From an uncultured Senegalimassilia sp. (GTDB lineage: Bacteria > Actinomycetota > Coriobacteriia > Coriobacteriales > Eggerthellaceae): a DNA stretch of 64,000 bases. The position numbers and the translations under genes were made by a program. Below are positions 1 through 9,087 of the stretch, one piece after another. Position 1 is the first letter of the stretch, and each line of letters starts with the position of its first letter. The stretch covers positions 40,667 to 104,666 of the forward strand of contig NZ_CAKTVU010000007.1 of NCBI RefSeq assembly GCF_934630535.1. The letters run 5' to 3'. The notes beneath the pieces were generated by a model. That model was given only the letters and a program-made list of their open reading frames with translations. It was not told the origin of the DNA and made no database searches.

Positions 1-66
1 CGCATAGCGAAACGGGCCAACAGTGCTTGTCTGATGCGGTTGGCGCCGCTTCGCCTTCGCCGCTTA

Positions 67-72
67 TATAAT
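67..72 (+). promoter_or_regulatory. -10 box upstream of polA
   Basis: A perfect TATAAT lies 34 bases before the chosen polA start. No convincing -35 box is seen at 16-18 bases upstream; TTGGCG at 40-45 is too far away. The -10 box overlaps the ATG at 71, which argues against that ATG as the translation start. Confidence 0.5.
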
Positions 73-106
73 GGTGGGAAAGCGCAACCAACCTGAAGGA
101 ATCTCT

Positions 107-2737
107 ATGCCTGAGAAGAAAGTGGCCGTCATCGACGGCAACTCGTTGATGCACCGCGCCTTCCACGCGGTGCCGCCGACCATGAACGCCCCGGACGGCA
201 CGCCCACCAACGCCGTGTTCGGCTTCATCTCCATGCTGCTCAAGTTCATCGACATCTCCAACCCCGACGCCATCGTGTGCGCCTTCGATGCCGGCCGCCC
301 GAAGTTCCGCACCGAGGCGCTCGAGCAGTACAAGGCGCAGCGTCCCCCCATGGATCCGGGCCTGAAGGCGCAGTTCCCCATCATCGAGGAGCTGCTCGAG
401 TCCATGAGCATCCCCGTGGTGCGCGTGACGGGTTGGGAAGGCGACGATATCCTGGGCACCGTGGCGGCGCGCGACGAGGCGCTGGGGTATCGCACGCTGC
501 TGGTCTCGGGCGATAAGGACGTCTACCAGCTGTGCTCCGAGCTCACGCACGTGGTCACCACGCGCAAGGGCATCACCGACGTGGCCATCTACGGCCCCGG
601 CGAGGTGCGCGAACGCTACGGCGTGGAGCCTTCGCAGTTCCCCGATTTCCTGGGACTTAAGGGCGATAGCTCCGACAACATCCCCGGCGTGCCGGGCGTG
701 GGCGACAAAACGGCGGCGAAGCTGCTGGACGCCTACGGCAGCCTTGAGGGCATCTACGAGCATATCGACGAGCTGCGCGGCAAGCAGAAGGAGCGCATGG
801 AGGAGAACCGCGAGGCGGCGTTCACCAGCCGCAAGGTTGCTACCATCGTGCGCGACCTGGATTTCCCCTTGGACCTTGAAGGCGCGGCGTTCCCGGCGTT
901 CAGCGCCCAGGCCGTCACCGAGGCGTTCTCGAAGTATCGCTTCAACTCGCATCTGACGCGCGTTCTCAAGCTGGTGGGCGAGGCCCCTCAGCGCCAATCC
1001 GCCTCTATCGAGGTGGGCCAGGTTCTGCATGGCGAGCAGGCCCGCAAGCTTGTGGATGAGGTCCTGGAGTCGGGCGAGCAGGTGGGCGTGGCCATCGTGG
1101 ATCCCGAGCAGGAGTCGCTGTTCGGCGGCGGTTCGGTTATGGCCGTGTCCGCTTCGCAAGGCTGCGCCGTGTTCGCCGACGATGCTGCCATCTCCCAGCT
1201 TGCGCGCTTGATCGCCGGCGGCAACTTCGCCGCGCTCGATGTGAAGGCGGCCGTGCATCGCGTCTATCCCGCCGACAACGCCCTTGCCGCGCTCGTCGAC
1301 GATGCTCAGCTCATGTCCATGCGCGCCTTCGACTTGGGGCTTGCCGGGTACGTGTTGAACTCGTCGGTGTCCGAGTATACCTACGACGTGCTGTTGGATA
1401 CCTATATGGGCGGCGTGCTGCCCGAGGCGAAAACCGAAGAGCAGCGCGCAGCCGCACAGGCCGCGGCAGCGCGCGCCCTGGTCGGTCCGCTCACCCGTGC
1501 CCTCAAGGACGAGGGTTCGGAGCGCGCCTATTTCGACATCGACCTGCCGCTCGTGGCGGTACTCGCAATCATGGAGCGCACCGGCGCGGCTATCGACGTC
1601 GCGCGCCTGGCGCAGCTGGGCACGTCCACGGGTGAGGAGATCGAGGGCTTGCGAGCGCAGATCTTCGAGCTTGCCGGCCAGGAGTTCAACGTGGATTCCC
1701 CCAAGCAGCTCGGCCATATCCTGTTCGAGGTGCTCGGCCTGCCCGCGCGCAAGAAGACCCAGCGCGGATACTCCACCGACGCCAAGGTGCTCAAAGACCT
1801 TGCCGAGATCCACGAGCTGCCCTCCCTTGTGCTGCGCTATCGCGAGCTGGCGAAGATCAAGTCCACCTACATCGACGCGCTGCCGCGCATGCGCGCCGGC
1901 GATGGGCGCGTGCACTCCAGCTTCAACGAGACCGTCACCACCACCGGGCGCCTGTCCTCTTCGGACCCGAACCTGCAGAACATCCCCGTGCGCACGCAGT
2001 TCGGGCGCCATATCCGCGAGTGCTTCATCCCGCTCGAGCCGGGCTGCAAGTTCCTTTCGGCGGACTACTCGCAGATCGAGCTGCGACTGCTCGCGCACCT
2101 TTCCGGCGACGAAGCGCTTGTGCAGGCGTTCACCAGCGGCGCCGACTTCCACGCCTCCACGGCATCGCGCGTGTTCGACGTGCCCATCGACCAGGTCACG
2201 CCCGAGCAGCGCAGCCGCGCCAAGGCGGTGAACTTCGGCATCGTCTACGGCCAGCAGGCGTTCGGGCTGGCGCAAAGCCTGGGTATCTCCATCGCCGAGG
2301 CCAAGGGCATGATCGACCGCTACTTCGAAGTGCACCCCGGCGTGCGCGCCTACCTTGATGAAACGGTCGAGCAAGCCCGTGCCAACGGCTATGCGGAAAC
2401 CATGTTCGGGCGAAAGCGCCACATCCCCGAGCTGCACGCCGCCAACGGCAACACGCGCGGCTTCGGCGAGCGCACCGCCATGAACCATCCCATGCAGGGC
2501 AGCGCAGCCGACATCATCAAGCTGGCCATGCGCCAGGTGCAGCGGCGCCTTATGGAAGAGGGCTTCAAGGCCCGCCTGCTCGTGCAGGTGCACGACGAGC
2601 TGGACTTCAGCGTGCCCGATGGGGAAGTGGAGGCGCTCTCGGCCATGGTGCGCGACGTCATGGAGCATGTGGCGGAGCTGAAGGTGCCCTTGCTTGCCGA
2701 CATCTCGGCCGCCGATACCTGGGCTGAAGCGCACTAG
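107..2737 (+). CDS. polA: DNA polymerase I
   Basis: Family A DNA polymerase used in Okazaki fragment processing and excision repair. The 876-aa protein has an N-terminal 5'-3' exonuclease domain (about 1-290), a central 3'-5' exonuclease-like domain and a C-terminal polymerase domain. Polymerase motif A (DYSQIELR), motif B (KAVNFGIVYG) and motif C (VHDE) are all intact. In the central domain the usual DxE metal-binding motif is not recognisable (the region reads AIVDPEQESLFG), and the later exonuclease aspartates also appear missing, so proofreading is probably absent, as in many actinobacterial PolA proteins. The ATG at 107 has GAAGGA six bases upstream; an in-frame ATG at 71 sits inside the -10 box and was rejected. 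Confidence 0.97.
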   Translation: MPEKKVAVIDGNSLMHRAFHAVPPTMNAPDGTPTNAVFGFISMLLKFIDISNPDAIVCAFDAGRPKFRTEALEQYKAQRPPMDPGLKAQFPIIEELLESMSIPVVRVTGWEGDDILGTVAARDEALGYRTLLVSGDKDVYQLCSELTHVVTTRKGITDVAIYGPGEVRERYGVEPSQFPDFLGLKGDSSDNIPGVPGVGDKTAAKLLDAYGSLEGIYEHIDELRGKQKERMEENREAAFTSRKVATIVRDLDFPLDLEGAAFPAFSAQAVTEAFSKYRFNSHLTRVLKLVGEAPQRQSASIEVGQVLHGEQARKLVDEVLESGEQVGVAIVDPEQESLFGGGSVMAVSASQGCAVFADDAAISQLARLIAGGNFAALDVKAAVHRVYPADNALAALVDDAQLMSMRAFDLGLAGYVLNSSVSEYTYDVLLDTYMGGVLPEAKTEEQRAAAQAAAARALVGPLTRALKDEGSERAYFDIDLPLVAVLAIMERTGAAIDVARLAQLGTSTGEEIEGLRAQIFELAGQEFNVDSPKQLGHILFEVLGLPARKKTQRGYSTDAKVLKDLAEIHELPSLVLRYRELAKIKSTYIDALPRMRAGDGRVHSSFNETVTTTGRLSSSDPNLQNIPVRTQFGRHIRECFIPLEPGCKFLSADYSQIELRLLAHLSGDEALVQAFTSGADFHASTASRVFDVPIDQVTPEQRSRAKAVNFGIVYGQQAFGLAQSLGISIAEAKGMIDRYFEVHPGVRAYLDETVEQARANGYAETMFGRKRHIPELHAANGNTRGFGERTAMNHPMQGSAADIIKLAMRQVQRRLMEEGFKARLLVQVHDELDFSVPDGEVEALSAMVRDVMEHVAELKVPLLADISAADTWAEAH

Positions 2738-2757
2738 CTTGTGGGTATTCCGTGAAG

Positions 2758-2833
2758 CGCGGCGGCAATGCGGAAAAAGCCGGTAACGCCGCCGCGTGTG
2801 TCCACAACATCTGGTATCATATCGAATGTTGTG
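2758..2833. other. two inverted repeats between polA and rplU
   Basis: A 9-bp inverted repeat (2758-2766 with 2788-2796) is followed by an 8-bp inverted repeat CACAACAT/ATGTTGTG (2803-2810 with 2826-2833). Neither is followed by a T-run. They could be a weak polA terminator, an operator or part of an L21 leader. The rest of this 223-bp gap holds the rplU promoter. Confidence 0.35.
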
Positions 2834-2896
2834 CCCGAGGAGGCGCAGCGGAAATAAGTGCGATGATACGCGGAGACTGTGCATTCGATCACTTCG

Positions 2897-2925
2897 TTGA
2901 CTTGCTACGGTCACGCTGCTAAGCT
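2897..2925 (+). promoter_or_regulatory. promoter of the rplU-rpmA operon
   Basis: TTGACT (2897-2902) and TAAGCT (2920-2925) are separated by 17 bases, which fits a housekeeping sigma-70 promoter. It would give a leader of about 30 nt before rplU. Confidence 0.6.
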
Positions 2926-2960
2926 ATCGCCTTGCGTTTATTTCGAAAGTAGGAGAAAAC

Positions 2961-3266
2961 ATGTACGCAATCGTGAAAACGGGCGGCAAGCAGTACAAGG
3001 TTGCCGTCGGGGACAAGCTCAACATCGAGAAGCTGGACGCCGAGGTCGGCGCTACCGTCGAGCTTCCGGTCATCTGCTTCGTCGACGGTTCCACCGTCGA
3101 GGCCGATCCGGCCAAGGCAGCTGCCAAGAAGGTCACCGCTGAGGTCGTCGAGCAGTTCAAGGGCCCCAAGCAGCTGGTGTTCAAGTTCAAGAAGCGCAAG
3201 AACTACAAGAAGCTGCGCGGCCATCGCCAGCAGCTCACGCGCGTTGAGATCAAGTCCATCGCTTAA
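2961..3266 (+). CDS. rplU: 50S ribosomal protein L21
   Basis: Structural protein of the large ribosomal subunit that binds 23S rRNA. The 101-aa product matches the usual length and begins MYAIVKTGGKQYKV, the L21 signature; the basic C-terminal half (KFKKRKNYKKLRGHRQ) is the rRNA-binding part. AGGAG lies just upstream of the ATG. It is followed 18 bases later by rpmA and then obgE, the classical L21-L27-Obg order. Confidence 0.98.
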   Translation: MYAIVKTGGKQYKVAVGDKLNIEKLDAEVGATVELPVICFVDGSTVEADPAKAAAKKVTAEVVEQFKGPKQLVFKFKKRKNYKKLRGHRQQLTRVEIKSIA

Positions 3267-3284
3267 TTGTAAGGAGGGAATGAA

Positions 3285-3536
3285 ATGGCACATAAGAAAG
3301 GTCTCGGTTCTACCCGTAACGGCCGCGATTCCCACGCAAAACGACTGGGCGTGAAGATGTTCGCCGGCCAGCAGATCAAGACGGGCCAGATCATCGTCCG
3401 TCAGCGCGGCACCAAGTTCCATCCCGGCGACAACGTCGGCCGCGGCAAGGACGACACGCTGTTCGCTCTGTGCGACGGCACGCTGGAGTTCACGCGCGGC
3501 GTGAAGCGTCGCGTGCATGTCCGCCCCCAGGCGTAG
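3285..3536 (+). CDS. rpmA: 50S ribosomal protein L27
   Basis: Large-subunit protein near the peptidyl transferase centre. The 83-aa product starts MAHKKGLGSTRNGRDS, with the flexible N-terminal tail that reaches the P site. It starts directly with MAHKK, so it lacks the cleavable N-terminal extension found in Firmicutes L27. AAGGAGG precedes the ATG. A strong terminator follows, so obgE must be expressed by readthrough or from its own promoter. Confidence 0.98.
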   Translation: MAHKKGLGSTRNGRDSHAKRLGVKMFAGQQIKTGQIIVRQRGTKFHPGDNVGRGKDDTLFALCDGTLEFTRGVKRRVHVRPQA

Positions 3537-3576
3537 CACAAGCCGCACGCGTGTGCGTGGCATCTATGCATTCGCG

Positions 3577-3606
3577 AAGCCCCCTGCCTGTCAGGGGGCT
3601 TTTTTC
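3577..3606 (+). terminator. rho-independent terminator after rpmA
   Basis: A 10-bp stem (3577-3586 with 3592-3601) with a 5-nt loop runs into a T-tract (3600-3605). It separates the highly expressed ribosomal genes from obgE. Confidence 0.9.
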
Positions 3607-3656
3607 GTATACAATCAGGCGATACACGCAATCCTAAAACCGATGGAGGTCACATC

Positions 3657-5051
3657 GTGTTCATTGATAAGGTTCGAATCCACGTCAAGGGCGGCGACGG
3701 CGGCGCAGGCTGCATGTCGTTTCGCCGTGAGGCCCATGTGCCCAAGGGCGGTCCCGACGGCGGCGACGGCGGCCATGGCGGCAACGTGGTGCTTGAAGCC
3801 GATGCCAGCGTGTCCTCGCTGATCGATTACCGCTTCAAACACCACTTCAAGGCCGAGCGCGGCACGCACGGCAAGGGCAGCCGCATGCACGGCGCCACGG
3901 GCGCCGATCTGGTGCTCAAGGTGCCGGTGGGCACCGTGGTCCACGAGTACTTCGAGGAATCCAAGGAAACCGGCGAGCTTATGGCCGACCTTACCCACGA
4001 CGGCGAGCGCATCACCGTCGCCGACGGCGGCATGGGCGGCCGCGGCAACATCCACTTCGTCACCTCCACGCGCCGCGCACCGGCGTTCGCCGAGCTGGGC
4101 GAGCCTGCGCAGGAACGCTGGATCGAGCTCGAGATGAAGCTTATGGCCGACGCTGCCCTTGTTGGCATGCCCTCTGCCGGCAAAAGCTCGCTCATCTCGA
4201 AGATCTCGGCCGCTCGCCCCAAGATCGCCGATTACCCGTTCACCACGCTCGTGCCCAACCTGGGCGTGGCGCGCTCGGGCGACTTGAGCTTCGTCGTGGC
4301 CGACATCCCTGGTCTCATTGAGGGCGCGCACGAGGGGCGCGGTCTGGGGCATGAGTTCCTTCGCCATATCGAGCGCACGGCGCTCATCGTGCACGTGGTC
4401 GACCTCACGGGCGACTGGGAGGGCCGCGACCCGCTTGATGATTACAAGATCATCAACAACGAATTGGCGCTCTACGCCGACGAGCTGGCGGCGCGTCCGC
4501 GCATCGTGGTGGCGAACAAGATCGACGTCGCAGGCACCGAAGAGGCCCTGGAGCGTCTGAAGGCGCAGGTCAAGGCCGACTCCATCGCCGCTGCGGGCGG
4601 CAATGAGTTCGCCCCCAGCCCCATCGACCCGAAGGTGTACTGCATCAGCGCGCTCACCGGCGAGGGCGTGGACAGCTTGAAGGCCGCTATCGCCAACCAG
4701 GTCCACGAGCTTCGCGAGCAGGCTCGCCAGGCCGAGGCGTCCGACGTGCAGTACGAGCACGTTTGGGAGCTCAAGCGCGAGGCCCGCGACAAGCGCTTCA
4801 CCGTGCGCAAGCTTTCCGAGGGCGTGTTCCGTGTGGTGGGCACCCAGGTCGAGCGCATGGTGGTGCAGTGCGATTGGGAAAACGAGGAGGCCGTGGTGTT
4901 TCTGCAGCACCGCCTCAAGCGCGTGGGCGTCGAGGAGGCGCTCGAGAAGGCCGGCGCCGTCGACGGCGACGAGATCCGCATCTGCGGGCGCGCCTTCGAG
5001 TTCGAATCCACCAGGACGGCGGCCGATCTGTTCGAGGAGCTTGATATCTAA
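3657..5051 (+). CDS. obgE: Obg family GTPase
   Basis: Essential GTPase involved in 50S maturation and stress responses. The 464-aa protein has the glycine-rich Obg fold (about 1-158, KGGDGGAGCMSFRRE), a G domain with P-loop GMPSAGKSS and switch DIPGLIEGA, and a C-terminal OCT domain (last 90 residues) found in actinobacterial and Firmicutes Obg. The start is GTG at 3657 with GGAGG about seven bases upstream. The stop codon overlaps the proB start by one base, so the two are translationally coupled. Confidence 0.97.
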   Translation: MFIDKVRIHVKGGDGGAGCMSFRREAHVPKGGPDGGDGGHGGNVVLEADASVSSLIDYRFKHHFKAERGTHGKGSRMHGATGADLVLKVPVGTVVHEYFEESKETGELMADLTHDGERITVADGGMGGRGNIHFVTSTRRAPAFAELGEPAQERWIELEMKLMADAALVGMPSAGKSSLISKISAARPKIADYPFTTLVPNLGVARSGDLSFVVADIPGLIEGAHEGRGLGHEFLRHIERTALIVHVVDLTGDWEGRDPLDDYKIINNELALYADELAARPRIVVANKIDVAGTEEALERLKAQVKADSIAAAGGNEFAPSPIDPKVYCISALTGEGVDSLKAAIANQVHELREQARQAEASDVQYEHVWELKREARDKRFTVRKLSEGVFRVVGTQVERMVVQCDWENEEAVVFLQHRLKRVGVEEALEKAGAVDGDEIRICGRAFEFESTRTAADLFEELDI

Positions 5052-6193
5052 TGGAGCAGCTGGATGCTAAGGCGGGCGCCGCACGGCGCCTGGTCATAAA
5101 GATCGGTTCTTCGACGCTCACCACGTCGGAGAGCAGCATCGATTACGAGTACCTGGCGGCGCTTGCCGACCAGATCGCGAAGGTGCGGGCCGCCGGCTGG
5201 CAGCCCGTCATCGTGACGTCGGCCGCCATCGCGTGCGGCCTTGAGGCCCTGGGCATCCAGAAGCGCCCCAGCGATATGCCAAGCCTGCAGGCGGCGGCGT
5301 CGGTGGGGCAGTCGGCTTTGGCCACGGCGTATGCCGAGGCGTTCGCGGCTCACGGCATCGTCACCTCCACGGTGCTGCTCACCCGCCGCGATACCGCCGA
5401 CCGTCATGCGTATCTGCACGCGCGTAACACGCTTCTGCGCCTGCTCGAGCTTGGCGTGGTGCCCATCATCAACGAGAACGACACCGTCGCCGTCGAGCAG
5501 ATCAAGTTCGGCGACAACGATACGCTTGCCGCGCTGGCCGCGTGCCTGATCGATGCCGACCTCATGGTCATCCTCTCGGATATCGACGGCCTTTACGACG
5601 GCAATCCGAACGCCAACCCCGATGCCAAGCTCATCCCGCATGTGGAAAACATCGGGCCCGAGATCTTGGCGGTCGCCGGCGGCGCCGGCTCCACGGTGGG
5701 TTCGGGCGGCATGATCACTAAGATCAAGGCTGCGCGCGTGCTCATGGTGGCGGGAATTCCCATGATCATCTGCTACGGTCGTCAGCCCCACGTGGTCGAG
5801 GATGCCGCGGCGGACAAGCCCGTCGGTACGCGTTTCTCGGCGCTGAAGAAGCCCCACGAGATCACGCCTCGCAAGCTGTGGATCGCCCTTGGCGATTCGG
5901 CGCGCGGCGCGGTAGTGGTCGACGAGGGCGCGAAGTCGGCGCTCATCGGGCATGGCAAATCCCTGCTTTGCGTGGGCGTCGCCAGCGTGGAGGGCCGCTT
6001 CGAAGCCGGCGACATCGTCGACATCAAGGATCTTGCGGGCCATCTGTTCGCCCGCGGCCGCGCGGCGTTCTCCGCCGACGAGGTGGAGCTTGCCTGCGGC
6101 AAAACGCGCGAGGTGCTCGAGCGCAACCGCCTGCTTGCCGCGCTGACCCAGCGCCCGTTGGTGCATCGCGACGAGTTGGTGGTCTTCGAATAA
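5051..6193 (+). CDS. proB: glutamate 5-kinase
   Basis: First enzyme of proline synthesis: ATP-dependent phosphorylation of glutamate to gamma-glutamyl phosphate. The 380-aa protein has an amino-acid kinase domain (VIKIGSSTL at the N-terminus, VPIINENDTV, SDIDGLYDGNP) and a C-terminal PUA domain (about 280-370), as in E. coli ProB. It shares one base with the obgE stop and is followed by proA, the next enzyme of the pathway. Confidence 0.97.
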   Translation: MEQLDAKAGAARRLVIKIGSSTLTTSESSIDYEYLAALADQIAKVRAAGWQPVIVTSAAIACGLEALGIQKRPSDMPSLQAAASVGQSALATAYAEAFAAHGIVTSTVLLTRRDTADRHAYLHARNTLLRLLELGVVPIINENDTVAVEQIKFGDNDTLAALAACLIDADLMVILSDIDGLYDGNPNANPDAKLIPHVENIGPEILAVAGGAGSTVGSGGMITKIKAARVLMVAGIPMIICYGRQPHVVEDAAADKPVGTRFSALKKPHEITPRKLWIALGDSARGAVVVDEGAKSALIGHGKSLLCVGVASVEGRFEAGDIVDIKDLAGHLFARGRAAFSADEVELACGKTREVLERNRLLAALTQRPLVHRDELVVFE

Positions 6194-6311
6194 GGCCGTT
6201 TTGCCCGCTGCCCGCACGGGCCGCCGCGCATGCCGGCTCAGGCGCCGTCCGCCGGCGCTGTTTCGCGGTTTGCGAACCGGTCTGCGCGGGGTCGCGCGCT
6301 TGCGGGACAAT

Positions 6312-6341
6312 GGCGGGCGGGTGGCGCACAGGCCGCCCGCC
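6312..6341. other. strong hairpin between proB and proA
   Basis: A 9-bp GC-only stem (GGCGGGCGG at 6312-6320 with CCGCCCGCC at 6333-6341) sits in the 184-bp gap before proA. No T-run follows. It could attenuate transcription or be a processing site; the remainder of the gap shows no gene. Confidence 0.4.
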
Positions 6342-6377
6342 CTATGCTTTGGATATACGACAGAATGTGAGTCGATC

Positions 6378-7685
6378 ATGCTGGAACAGGAAGTGCTGGC
6401 GGTCGCGCAGGCCGCCAAGAATGCTAGCCCGGCGCTTGCGCAGGCGACTACACAGGAGCGCAACGCCGCCCTGACCGCCATGGCCCGGGCCTTGCGCGAG
6501 CAGTGCGGGGCCATCGTGGCCGCCAACGCCCAGGATATGGACGCCGCGCGTCAAGCGGGCACCAAGGAAAGCCTGCTCGATCGCCTGATGCTCGACGAGG
6601 GGCGCGTGATGGCCATGGCCGATGCGCTCGAGGACCTGGTGGCGCTTCCCGATCCGCTGGGCCGCGTGTTCGATTCGCGCACGCTCGATAGCGGCATCCA
6701 GCTTTCGCGCGTGGCCGTCCCGCTCGGCGTGGTGGCCGTGGTCTACGAGGCGCGCCCCAACGTCACGGCCGATGCCGCGGGCATCTGCCTGAAGTCGGGC
6801 AACGCCTGCGTGCTGCGCGGCGGTTCCTTGGCTGCCAAGTCCTGCGCGGCCATCGCCCATGTGCTTCATGATGCCGCGGTTTCGGCGGGCATGCCCGCGG
6901 GCTGCATCGGCATCATCGAGTCCACCGATCGCGCCGCGGCCGACGTGCTCATGGGCCTGCGCGGCGTGGTCGACGTGCTCGTGCCGCGCGGCGGCGCGGG
7001 CCTGATCGCGCACTGCGTGGATTGCGCTACGGTCCCCGTCATCGAGACGGGCACCGGCAACTGCCACGTGTACGTGCACGCCACCGCCGATTTCGACATG
7101 GCGCGAAGCATCGTCGTCAACGCCAAGTGCCGTCGTTATGGCGTGTGCAACGCCTGCGAGACGCTGCTCGTCGACCAGTCCGTGGCTGAGCGCTTCTTGC
7201 CCGAGCTGTTCGGCGCGCTCGCCGACAAGGGCGTGCGCATCCACGGCGATGAGCTTGCGTGCAAGGCCGCTCTTGCCGCCGGTGAAAAGCGGTTACCGAC
7301 CGATGCCGCGTTGCAGGTAGAGCGCGCCTCCGAGCAGGATTGGGAAACGGAATACCTCTCGCCCGACCTGGCGGTGCGCTGTGTCAGCGGCCCCGAGCAG
7401 GCCATCGCCCATATCAACCGCTACGGCACGATGCACTCCGAGGCCATCGTCGCCGACCCGAAGCTTCCCGAAGGCGCGGCGGCCATAGAACGCTTCGTCA
7501 ACGAAGTGGATGCGGCGGCGGTGTATGTGAACGCCTCCACCGCGTTCACCGACGGCGGCATGTTCGGCCTGGGCGCGGAAATCGGCATCTCCACGCAGAA
7601 GCTGCACGTGCGCGGCCCCTTCGCGCTCGAGGGCCTTACCTCCTACAAGTACGTGCTGCGCGGCACGGGGCAGGTGCGCGCCTAG
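6378..7685 (+). CDS. proA: gamma-glutamyl phosphate reductase
   Basis: NADPH-dependent reductase that converts gamma-glutamyl phosphate to glutamate semialdehyde, the second step of proline synthesis. The 435-aa aldehyde-dehydrogenase-fold protein carries the conserved ProA block around the catalytic cysteine (YGVCNACETLLV), the PLGVVAVVYEARPNVT segment and the C-terminal FGLGAEIGISTQKLHVRGP. The frame is open upstream to 6201, but those 59 residues are low-complexity Arg/Ala and not ProA-like, so the ATG at 6378 is chosen. Its ribosome binding site is weak. One base separates it from nadD. Confidence 0.95.
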   Translation: MLEQEVLAVAQAAKNASPALAQATTQERNAALTAMARALREQCGAIVAANAQDMDAARQAGTKESLLDRLMLDEGRVMAMADALEDLVALPDPLGRVFDSRTLDSGIQLSRVAVPLGVVAVVYEARPNVTADAAGICLKSGNACVLRGGSLAAKSCAAIAHVLHDAAVSAGMPAGCIGIIESTDRAAADVLMGLRGVVDVLVPRGGAGLIAHCVDCATVPVIETGTGNCHVYVHATADFDMARSIVVNAKCRRYGVCNACETLLVDQSVAERFLPELFGALADKGVRIHGDELACKAALAAGEKRLPTDAALQVERASEQDWETEYLSPDLAVRCVSGPEQAIAHINRYGTMHSEAIVADPKLPEGAAAIERFVNEVDAAAVYVNASTAFTDGGMFGLGAEIGISTQKLHVRGPFALEGLTSYKYVLRGTGQVRA

Positions 7686-7686
7686 G

Positions 7687-9087
7687 ATGGGCCTGACGCA
7701 AGTTGGCATCGAAGCCGGGCGCGCGGGGGCTTGCCCCGCGCCCGTGATCTGCGAGCGTTTCGACGACCTTGGTGCCGACGGCCGCCCGGTGCGCCTCGGC
7801 ATCATGGGCGGCACGTTCGACCCTATCCACATCGGGCACCTGGCATGCGCCGAGCAGGCGCGCGAAGCATTCGGCCTGGATGCGGTGGTGTTCATCCCCG
7901 CGGGAAAGCCGGCGTTCAAGCTCAAGCGCGACGTCACGCCCGCCGAGCAGCGCTTCGAGATGTGCCGTCTGGCGGTTCGCGGCAATCCCGCCTTCGACGT
8001 CAGCCGCATCGAGATCGACCGCCCGGGCGTCACCTACACGGCCGATACGCTGCGGCAGCTTCGTGAACATTATCCGGGAAACGTGTCGCTGTTCTTCATC
8101 ACGGGCGCGGATGCGGTATGCTCGATCCTGAAGTGGCGCGAAAGCGCCGCCATCGCCAGCATGGCGGAGCTCATCGCCGCAACCAGGCCGGGGTATGCGC
8201 TCTCCGAGGAAACCCGGCTCACCATCGAGCAGTCGGGCAATTTCCGCATTCATATGCTGGAGACGACGGGCCTGGCCGTGTCGTCGAGCGATCTGCGCGC
8301 CCGTGTGCGTTCGGGCCGGTCCATCCGCTATTTGACGATGCAGCAGGTGCTCGATTATATTGCCGGGCATGGGCTCTATGGTTGGAAGCAGGATCGGAAA
8401 GCGGTGCGCGAAGTGAGCGAAGTCGGACCAGATCAAGACAATCGGTCGGAGCTGGGCGAGGTGGATGTGCTCGGCGATGCGTTTTACCAGGCTCGACGCG
8501 AGCAGCTTAAGCATCGCGTGAAGCATAAGCGCTTCGAGCACTCCCTGGGAGTCTCGGAAACGGCGGCGCGCATGGCGCGCGTCTACGGGCAGGACGAGCG
8601 CCTGGCGCGCCTGGCCGGGCTTTTGCATGATTGGGATAAAGCGTATGACGATGAGGGCATACGCGCCCGCGCTGTCGAGCTCGGCGTCGCCGAGCAGCTG
8701 GCAAGCTATATGGATATGCCGCATCTGCTGCACGGTCCCACCGCCGCAGCGGCGCTCGCAAGGGAATTTCCCGAGCTGCCCTCCTCTTTGCTGCAGGCCA
8801 TCCGCCTGCACACCACCGGAGCGGTGGGCATGTCGCCGCTCGACCTTATCGTGTACGTGGCCGATGTCATCGAGCCCACCCGCGATTGCCCGGGCGTGGA
8901 CCAGCTGCGCGATCTGGTGGGGAAGGTGGAGCTCGAGGAGCTGTTCTTGGAAACGCTCGCTTACGTGATCGGAAACCTCATCGAGCGTCGCAAACTCATC
9001 CATTCCGATACCGTGACCGTTTGGAACCATTACGTGGCCCGCGCGCAGGAACGCGGTGCCTCAAACGATGTGAAAGGAAGCAAGTGA
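7687..9087 (+). CDS. nadD: NadD-YqeK fusion: nicotinate mononucleotide adenylyltransferase plus HD hydrolase
   Basis: A 466-aa two-domain protein. Residues about 36-235 are NadD (GGTFDPIHIGHL nucleotidyltransferase signature, PAGKPAFK, ITGADAV, and SSSDLRARV near the end), which makes deamido-NAD from NaMN and ATP. Residues about 275-450 match YqeK (RFEHSLGVSETAARMA, then GLLHDWDK, the HD metal-binding motif), a family of symmetrical diadenosine tetraphosphate hydrolases. In Bacillus these are separate adjacent genes; here they are fused. The first 35 residues match nothing, so the true start may be further in. The stop overlaps the rsfS GTG start. Confidence 0.93.
   Translation: MGLTQVGIEAGRAGACPAPVICERFDDLGADGRPVRLGIMGGTFDPIHIGHLACAEQAREAFGLDAVVFIPAGKPAFKLKRDVTPAEQRFEMCRLAVRGNPAFDVSRIEIDRPGVTYTADTLRQLREHYPGNVSLFFITGADAVCSILKWRESAAIASMAELIAATRPGYALSEETRLTIEQSGNFRIHMLETTGLAVSSSDLRARVRSGRSIRYLTMQQVLDYIAGHGLYGWKQDRKAVREVSEVGPDQDNRSELGEVDVLGDAFYQARREQLKHRVKHKRFEHSLGVSETAARMARVYGQDERLARLAGLLHDWDKAYDDEGIRARAVELGVAEQLASYMDMPHLLHGPTAAAALAREFPELPSSLLQAIRLHTTGAVGMSPLDLIVYVADVIEPTRDCPGVDQLRDLVGKVELEELFLETLAYVIGNLIERRKLIHSDTVTVWNHYVARAQERGASNDVKGSK

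Noticed and set aside
71..106. An upstream in-frame ATG for polA
   Set aside because: It overlaps the TATAAT box and has no ribosome binding site; ATG 107 has one.
2919..3563. Long antisense ORFs opposite rplU-rpmA, obgE, secA, fab and other genes
   Set aside because: They mirror high-GC coding strands and have no recognised domains or ribosome binding sites.
6201..6377. N-terminal extension of proA
   Set aside because: Low-complexity Arg/Ala sequence containing a strong hairpin, with no ProA similarity.
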